Part shown: piece after piece, positions 56,605 to 64,000 of the stretch | Position numbering within the stretch: the stretch's first letter is position 1 | Layout: each line of letters starts with the position of its first letter | Source: Lactuca virosa | Lineage: Eukaryota > Streptophyta > Magnoliopsida > Asterales > Asteraceae | NCBI GenBank assembly: GCA_928212115.1 | Contig: CAKMRJ010005523.1 | Span: 103,526,726-103,590,725 of the forward strand | Reading direction: 5' to 3' | Length of the DNA stretch: 64,000 bases | Made by a program: the position numbers and the translations under genes | The notes under the pieces: model-generated | Databases searched by the model: none | What the model saw: the letters and a program-made list of their open reading frames with translations, nothing else | What the model was told of the DNA's origin: nothing

Positions 56605-57247
56605 TGGATTGAGGAGGATTCAGAAGAGGATCCCGAAGAGGTTCCCGAGGATGATCCAGAAGAGGATCCCGAAGAGGTTTCCGAGGAAGATCCGGAGGAG
56701 GATCCCGAAGAAGTGGAAGAGGAAGCGGATGATGAGGGCACTGACTCAGAACCCGAGGTCTACAATCCTCCCCAGAAGGCACCAAACCCCCAATGGAACT
56801 TTCAAGGGTCCGACGCCCCTCTGGGCTGTAGATCTGAAACGATGGAGCAGAGAACAAGGACAACGTCCACCCTACGCCATGGGACAAGGCTTTTATAACC
56901 TCAGTAACGGAGGTTCAGATGACAGAGCACTCCCTGTCATGGTTCGTCGCATCGCCAATCGAGGCGAGCAAGCAAGGGTAAACGCCAACCAAATCATGGA
57001 CGTTGATGCCACTGCCCAAATCACTGCGGTACGTCTTTGTCGCTTGGACGAAGAACTTGATCGAACAATAGAGCACACCTTTTCCCTCCAGAAAGACATT
57101 ACCGCTGCTAGAGCCAAGGTAAGGGAGTTCCGGAAAAACCAAGCCGCAATGGAGAGGCGCGTCATCGAGGCTAAACGTCAAGTAGCCCGAGCCCAGACTT
57201 CCACAACAACATACCACGGTCCGCAACGTACCACCCGCTCGGAGTAA
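56605..57247 (+). pseudogene. ORF1 of element C (N-terminus deleted)
   Basis: Homologue of 7191-7820 starting at GWIEEDSEEDPEE. A run of Glu/Asp-Pro repeats is encoded by ~24-30 bp DNA repeats, then SEPEVYNPP. A one-base insertion near 56808 shifts the frame; the rest (GPTPLWAVDLKRWSREQGQ, FYNLSNGGSDDRALPVMVRR, charged helical part) is open to TAA 57245. The LTR and ORF1 are joined in one artificial ORF from 56506. Confidence 0.8.
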
Positions 57248-57658
57248 AGCGCGTACTTCTTGCGCTATATGTAGACTTATCGAGTGAGCGTTGGTGGTGC
57301 TCTTTCCCTTATGTATGTAAACCCGATGGATTGTGAGTACACAATTCGGGGGTTTGAATGCGGTCAAATTTTCCCGTTTTCATTGATGTACTCTAGACCC
57401 GTGTTAAGGTCAAATTTTCCTGATCGATGTATCGAATATTAAAATCAATGAGATTGACATGCATTTATTATTTCATTGAGTATTTCATTAAGTTCTTAAA
57501 ATACTAAGGGAATCATACACTTATTATTGTAAGTTTCCATTTCGCAATTAACTTACAAATTCGGTAATGTCCGGAACGTAAAGCATATAATACTAAGACT
57601 TTCCATAATCATTTCTGAAGACTTATCAAGAATTCGTGTTTTAACTTATGGCAGAATC
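57248..57658 (+). other. spacer between ORF1 and gag, element C
   Basis: AT-rich, no ORF. It ends TTATGGCAG (57646-57654), a possible 3' splice site 4 nt before the gag ATG. Confidence 0.45.
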
Positions 57659-59716
57659 ATGCCGCCAAGAAGGAATCCCCGACGCTTCAATACTACGGGA
57701 ACACCAACACCACCTCCACCACCACCCCCATCAATGGACAATGCTGTTTTCCAGGCTGCTGTAACAGCTGCTGTTACAGTAGCAATGACACAAATGCGTA
57801 ACAACGGGTCGGGAGGAGGAATAAATAGCTCTACTAACGGCCAACACCAAGGTCGTTCCGGAGAATGCACTTACAAGGACTTCACCAACAGCAAACCCAT
57901 ATCCTTTAATGGGACTGGAGGAGTTATGGCTCTATCCCAATGGATAGAGAAAACGGAAGCAGTATTCGAGATCTGCTCATGCCAAGATGGGAGCAAAGTA
58001 AAATTTGCTGCCTGTACTTTCTCCGAACGAGCCCTAACGTGGTGGAATGGCCACGCCAAGTCACTAACTCTTGTGGTGGCTAACTCCATGGGATGGGAAA
58101 ACCTGAAACAAATGCTCATGCAAGAGTACTGCCCGAGATGCGAAGTGCAGAAGCTCGAACAAGAGCTTTGGAGCCTTACAATGGTAGGCTCGGACATCAC
58201 AACCTATACCAATAGGTTCAGTGACTTGGCAATACTTTGCCCGGGAATGGTTGCTCTAGAGAGCAAGAAGATCGAGAGATATATCTGGGGACTGTCAACC
58301 CAGATTCAAGGAAGTGTACTAGCTTCCAAGCCAGTTACTTTCGATAGTGCCAAACAGCTGGCACAGTCCCTCGTTGACCATGATGTCTGCCAAGGATTCA
58401 TGACCGCAATTCCGAAGCAACCCATAGAGAGCAACAACAACAACAACAATACCAACAAAAACAAGAAGAAGAAGTTTTGGAACAAAAGGAAGGGTCAACC
58501 TTCGCAAGAACCTTCCAAGAAACAGCAGCTAGTGACAGTTCATGCCGCTACTACTCCCACCGTTGTTCCTGTCACCCCTACACCAGCAAAGCAATATGCT
58601 GGAAACCTACCGAAGTGCAGCAAATGCAATTACCATCACAACGGATATTGTCGGGTGATGCACTGTAATAACTGCAACAGGAAAGGGCACACTGCCCGTT
58701 TCTGTAAGGCACCGAGACAACCAATCACCCAAGTTCCTGGAGTCGGGGTGGGCCAGGCGTGTTATGGGTGTGGCGAAGCTGGGTACTACTAGAGAGATTG
58801 CCCAAAGTCAAGGAATGCTGGCGGTATGGGAAGAGTGATGACAATAGGGCAGAACGAAGCAATAGATGATCCCACGGTGGTTACGGGTACGTTTCCCGTC
58901 AATAACTCTTATGAATGCGTACTCTTTGATTGTGGTGCGGAGAGGAGTTTCATGAGCCATGAATTCAAACACTTACTTAAGCAAAATCCCCAATCGCTTA
59001 ATAAGATATTTACAGTAGAAATGGCAAACGGTAAAACAGAAAGCACAAACCATATGTACATAGGCTGCACGCTAGATTTAAATGAACACTCGTTCCAAAT
59101 CGATCTAATGCCGATCACTATCAGAAGCTTTGATGTCATCATCAGTATGGATTGGCTAAGCCTTCACCATGCCGATATACTTTGTCACGAAAGGTCCGTT
59201 TGCCTTAATCTTCCAAATGGCGAAACTCTTATCATTTATGGTGATAAACCCGATACAAATTTACAAATCATCTCTTGCGTCAAAGCCCAAAAATACCATG
59301 CTTTCCTAGCCCACGTGGTAGATAAGGAAAAAGAAACGAAAGATATCAAAGACATTCCAGAAGTCTGCGATTTCCCCGACGTCTTCCCTGAGGATCTTCC
59401 AGGAGTTCCACCAGAACGTCAAGTCGAGTTCAGAATCGACTTGATTCCCGGAGCTACCCCTGTAGCAAAATCGTCGTACCGTCTAGCCCCAGCAGAGATG
59501 CAGGAATTATCCAACCAACTAAACGAGCTACTCAATAAAGGATTCATCAGGCCGAGCTTCTCACCTTGGGGAGCACCAGTCCTATTCATAAAGAAGAAGG
59601 ATGGATCCTTTCACATGTGTATCGACTACCGAGAACTAAACAAGCTCACGATCAAGAACCGATACCCCCTTCCGCCCATAGACGATCAGTTCGACCAACT
59701 CCAAGGAGCAAGCAGA
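57659..59716 (+). pseudogene. gag-pol: gag-pol of element C, truncated by Copia Co2
   Basis: A single frame: gag from MPPRRNPRRF, capsid motifs (CTYKDFTNSKP, ALTWWNGHAKSL, RFSDLAILCP, IERYIWGL), knuckles CNNCNRKGHTARFC and CYGCGEAGYY. A TAG at 58790-58792 within the second knuckle separates 377 codons of gag from protease and RT start. The protease motif is LFDCGAERSF, with the usual Ser after Asp replaced by Cys. RT begins (FIKKKDGSFHMCIDYRELN) and stops at QGAS (59711), where Co2's LTR starts. It shows that gag and pol share one frame in these families. Confidence 0.9.
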
Positions 59717-60475
59717 TGGGTTTTGCGCATTCTAACACTCCTAAATGTACATGCAACCCTAAATACCTTGGATCTATGTTTTCTCTATTATACATGCAAT
59801 TATGAACTTTCCAAGGTATTACCCTATCTAGCATACAATACTTGATACTTGGGTAATCAAATGGATAGAATACATACCTTTGTTTGATGTAGCTTGTCTC
59901 CATGAAGCTTGAGTGCCTAGTGCCCCAAGTGTGACACCTCAAATGGTTCACACAACACCAAATGCATATGGAATGACTTGAGAGAAATGGAACACTCCTT
60001 GAAATCGTCTAGCCCTCATATTCACACATTAGTGCACGATTTCTTGAGCCATGGGATTCTTTTATATGGTGGCTATTAGGGTTACACCATGTAACTCATA
60101 ACTTTACCCATTCCTTATGCTCCATGGATTTTAACCTCCATGGAGTATCCATGGGTCACCCCATGGACTTAGTCCAACATAAGGAATCTTGGATCACAAG
60201 CCCACATATATAAGAATGAATGATTTACACAATCAACCCATATATTTAATTAGTCTCCTTTTGATCACTTAATTAATTCCAAATTAATTCTTGATCAATA
60301 CTAATTAAATAACCTTATTAATATATTAGAACTTATAATATATTAACCAACCTTAAGTGTTATTTCTCTCATTATAGTCTATCCAAATGCATGATGCCAT
60401 GCAACCCAAATGGACCATGCCGGGTCGGGTCAAGTCTTACCAATTATAGTTATGGACTTAGAAATTAATCCAACA
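59717..60475 (-). repeat. 3' LTR of Copia element Co2 (minus strand)
   Basis: 759 bp; minus-strand start TGTTGGATTAATTTC, end GCGCAAAACCCA. AAGTGGGAGAC (minus strand) precedes it at 60476-60486. Pair of the Co1 LTR at 25725-26510. The 5' LTR is outside the window. Confidence 0.88.
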
Positions 60476-61400
60476 GTCTCCCACTTGGATAAGTCTAAAA
60501 CTATTATTGCGTATGATTTCAGGAACCGATCAGCAATCGTAGCTCTCAAAAGCTTCTGTCGAACTCTGACCTTGTCGATGAACTCTGACCTTTGTCAATG
60601 ACTTGTCCATTAAATAAGGGATCATATATTCCTCCATTCTAGATATCATATGGACTGAGACATGGATTATCAATCATTCTCTCTGTCCATTCGTTGTTTC
60701 CCGATTTCCGATTCATGATGACTGACTGATTGAACAAATCAAATCAGTCCTGGCTTGGCCAAGCACTCACATGTATGATCTTTAAATCATCGAGGGGCCC
60801 ACAGATATCGCTTTTATCCCGAAGGTAAAAGGAATGGATAAGCTTCGACTCATATGGCTTGTTCTACTACTTGTTGAATCATACACAAAGGCACGTTTTA
60901 TAACATCGAGTTACCAATGCGTTTTCGTGCAATCAATGTATAACCAACTCATAGTAACAAATCATATCTCTAGGTTTGAAGAATATAAGATATTATCGTC
61001 TCATGATCACTCGTGATAAAATCCATGAAGTGATTCAAATGAGCGCGGGTTGAATCCAATACTCAGAACTTATGAGCACTCATGAGTGTTGTAGCACCAC
61101 TTTGTCCACCAACTTGGACCTCTACAAACTAACCCATGACAGTCTTGATTCATATCTACTTCCAACATATGACCGACTGTGGATGGTTTGAATAACTTAA
61201 TCATTCAGGAAGAGCGACTTAGTTATTCTGGAAGTCAAAACATGCAAAGTGAAACACAAGAATAAATGAATCAAATATGGTATCAAACCCTATGAATATA
61301 AATAAACACTTTTATTTATCACCATACTGATTACTCATTATTCATTGTTTTGGTTTTATCAACTTTATACTTGAATTAAAAACACTAGTTGTCCCATGCT
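60476..61400 (-). mobile_element. Copia Co2, 3' non-coding region
   Basis: Similar to Co1 26511-27026 plus 53090-53330 in one uninterrupted piece, which confirms where B inserted into Co1. No ORF. Confidence 0.8.
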
Positions 61401-64000
61401 CCAAGCATGTACACTATGTTTTTCTTAAAAAATAGCTTTGCCATACACCAAGTATGCACTATATGTTTGTCTATGATCCTTACTTTGTGAAATAAACCAA
61501 TTGAACATAATTTCAATGATTCTAATTTCACACTCCCAAATCCTTATCGAAAAATGTGAGAATTTCAAATTCCTATCATTTATCGAAATCTGTTTAGATT
61601 TTAAACTTATATGCACTGACCCTCCTGTAATGAATATGTACAAAGTCACAAAGACTTGTCAACAGTCATTATAAGGTATTCCAATGGAGATCAACTCCAT
61701 GGAAACTAAGTCTCATACATTGCTTTGGACATGCTTCTTGCATTAAGTTTTCTAATCTTACACAGATAACTTCCACCTATGGAGACAACTCCATATTCTC
61801 ATTTTGACTATCACTTCTAAAATAAGAGATGCCTCTTTTCAGAATATGTCAATATGGTCCTTCCAAAATTAGCACTATACTTCCAACTGTCCCTGAGCAA
61901 CCAATCATTGGTAAACCTCAGATTGTACTCGACAATTGCTTAATCATTTTAGTCATATCCAATTCTAGACCTTTTCCCTTCTTAATGCCTCTGGGCATTT
62001 GGAAAAATTTAGAAATGACAAATATTATAGCACATGCAATCGATCCTGTACCCAAAGCAAATGGTACACGATTCATGATGTCTCACATAAAGACATGATT
62101 CTAGACCAGTCTTTTGCTACAATATTTTTATTTGCCATGTTTTCAAAATTTGACTATGAAGAGGGATGTCGTAATCATAATCGAATTTTGAGAACGCAAT
62201 ATATAGAATTTCCTTAAGTTGAACCAATCCAACATGAAATTCATATATATATTCTTGACTAAAGATGATTAAGGTCTCAATCTAAGCCTTTAGAACTGAA
62301 ATGAAGTTTATCCTCTCCCTTAATTATAGCAAAACAACTTTTTCAATCCCTACAGCCTCACGAATTGAAACTTTTGTGTTCTATAATTAACATTGCTAAC
62401 TTTCAACACTAACAATAATTATCATGCTCCCACTAACATGATGATTATTAGCATAACACTTATGCTCCCACTAGCTTTGACATGTACTCAGAAATCAACT
62501 GGACTTCTAGAAATCAATACTTTATTGACTTCCTTACCAAAGTTCAGATTTCTGATACGAGACGCTTTGATAAAACTTTATCAAAATTGTACACCTTTCC
62601 TTAGATAGCATGTATGTGTGTCTAAACAATTTCAGAACTATGAAAAGGGATGCCGTAATCATAGTCTCAATTGTTTAGACCTTTTGCCATCTGCTTCAAA
62701 TCTACTTGGTGGAAGTGTTTCCTCACCATCATTTTCATGAATCGGAGAGAAACCTTATGACCCTTAGATTTTATGGTGTATGTGTTCTTATCCATGTGAA
62801 TCGTCAAAACCATAGTCACAAGACAAGGATAATGACAAATCCAAACTCATATGGATTGAACTTATGCAATCTTAACTTCTTGCCACCTGGCAGTACAGGG
62901 CCTGCCATTGCTTCCAAGTTGTTATGCAACCAATTGAGAACTTTCAGAACTCCTATGCAAAGCCAACTTTAACTGGAATGGGCATAGAATATGTCAACAT
63001 GATAGGTTATAAACCTCAAGTCGTGTGCTAGTGAAGAACCTCAGGTTTTATTCTTGATTAGTTCTTGAAATTCTTTTTAGGATCTTTAAGACTCCCACTG
63101 TCCTGTTGACATATAAGACTATCTTGCCAAATATTCAAGAGATAATGCAGATTCTTTATCAAGACAAACACTTCACACAATTGGCCTTAGTTGGTCTTTG
63201 TTTAATCAAAAACATCACAACTTACCAACTTCAAATGTACAAGAGTAGGACACTTTTACTCTTACATTTGACAAGTGTTATAAACCTTTCTTTAAGATAT
63301 GTCACTCAACTTATAGTCTTGGAGTATGACTCTAAGACTTGTTTTGAAACGAAGTATGACTCATCTTCTTGATTTAACCATTTCAACAATTCATGACTCC
63401 TCTTCTTAGTCATAAGAATGCACTAAGATGTCCTTAGAAGACCAATTGTGATGTGGTTCTTTAATCATTAAGATGATCACAAAACATGATACTAAAGTAC
63501 TCTCCCATCTTTTCAGATTTGAGAAACTTTTATCTGTCTGCCTAATTTGATTCTTCCCATTCGTTCTGCCATACATTGAGACTTTTCCAATGTTTCAGAA
63601 TTATACTTAAACTTGTAAGTATAACCATATTTACTAAAATTTAGTAAATCATGACGAATAGTCTTAACGAGCTTTGTGGTGGACTTGACCAGTGCACAAG
63701 AATGTGTACTCGATCCCTTTAGTCCTTAACTTGACTCACACATCCATGTGAACAAGTCTTAATTTTCCAATGCTTGAAAGTTCTCATTCATCATACTATT
63801 CAACTTGCATGATTCCAAGTTTCTATCCAACTGAAGCCTTGGGAATGAGAATCTTTCCTTATTTGGTAAATTATGACACTACCACAAACGAAAGAATCAA
63901 GTCCATTTTTTTTAAATATTGCTATCAATGGAATCATATAAACAACCATTTTTCACAAATGCCACTTGTAAGGATATTTAAAATAAATATAAAATTAAAA
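61401..64000 (-). pseudogene. pol: Copia Co2 pol, heavily decayed
   Basis: No long ORF on either strand, but Copia pol is faintly visible on the minus strand: integrase core near 63660-63590 (KYGYTYKFKYNSETLEK) and EYFSIMFCDHL near 63500-63465; the RT/RNase H border near 62080-62020 (MNRVPFALGTGSIACAI); an RNase H trace near 61640 (GGSVHISLKSKQ). Stops and shifts occur throughout. Gag and 5' LTR are off the window. Degree of decay is much higher than in Co1's RNase H. Confidence 0.65.

Noticed and set aside
56535..56741. Minus-strand Ser-rich ORF opposite ORF1 of C
   Set aside because: Antisense of the Glu/Asp-Pro repeats; no independent support.
59717..61004. Host gene 3' UTR ending in polyadenylation signals
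   Set aside because: The stretch is matched by 25725-27026 and has LTR ends and a polypurine tract, so it is Copia LTR and 3' region.

Overview
The window is repeat-rich nuclear DNA of a flowering plant. LTR retrotransposons, one MULE DNA transposon and AT-rich spacer fill it. I see no ordinary host gene, rRNA, tRNA or CRISPR array. The plant type follows from Tekay/Del-like Ty3 chromoviruses with an initiator-Met primer site, plant Copia elements and a PB1-like/MULE/SWIM transposase. The style of the families suggests Asteraceae, possibly lettuce, but this is inference only.

Layout. 1-14255: Ty3 family A, two internal regions sharing a middle LTR (LTRs 3816-6490 and 11507-14255); the first internal region is cut by the window edge. 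14446-16462 (minus): a MULE transposase gene with four exons and an open frame. 16463-25221: AT-rich spacer holding a 0.7 kb repeat present twice, two head-to-head LTRs (18559-21481) and microsatellites. 25222-64000: insertions inside insertions. LTR X (25222) is cut by minus-strand Copia Co1 (25725). Co1 is cut by Ty3 element B (27027-53084, imperfect target duplication CACAA/CATAA). B is cut in its integrase/chromodomain region by non-coding Ty3 element D (35881-50588, CAATG/CAATT). D carries a 2.93 kb tandem repeat and a fragment of a further LTR (E). Co1 is cut again by Ty3 element C (54323), and C by a second minus-strand Copia, Co2 (59717 to the window end).

The coding parts of A, B and C are gag-pol genes with stops, frameshifts and deletions. 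The most interesting material is non-coding and recurs across these related families: (i) an apparent intron inside the LTR; (ii) two multi-hairpin RNA modules within it, whose stems change on both sides between families; (iii) a hairpin behind the primer site whose 9-nt loop holds the palindrome TGATCA, resembling a retroviral dimer-initiation hairpin; (iv) an extra acidic/coiled-coil ORF before gag, with 3' splice-site-like sequences just ahead of both ORF1 and gag; (v) clusters of short palindromes ahead of the TATA box, with a different sequence in each LTR family. Together these suggest a Ty3 lineage with a complex, retrovirus-like leader RNA. All pairing and homology statements were made by eye.
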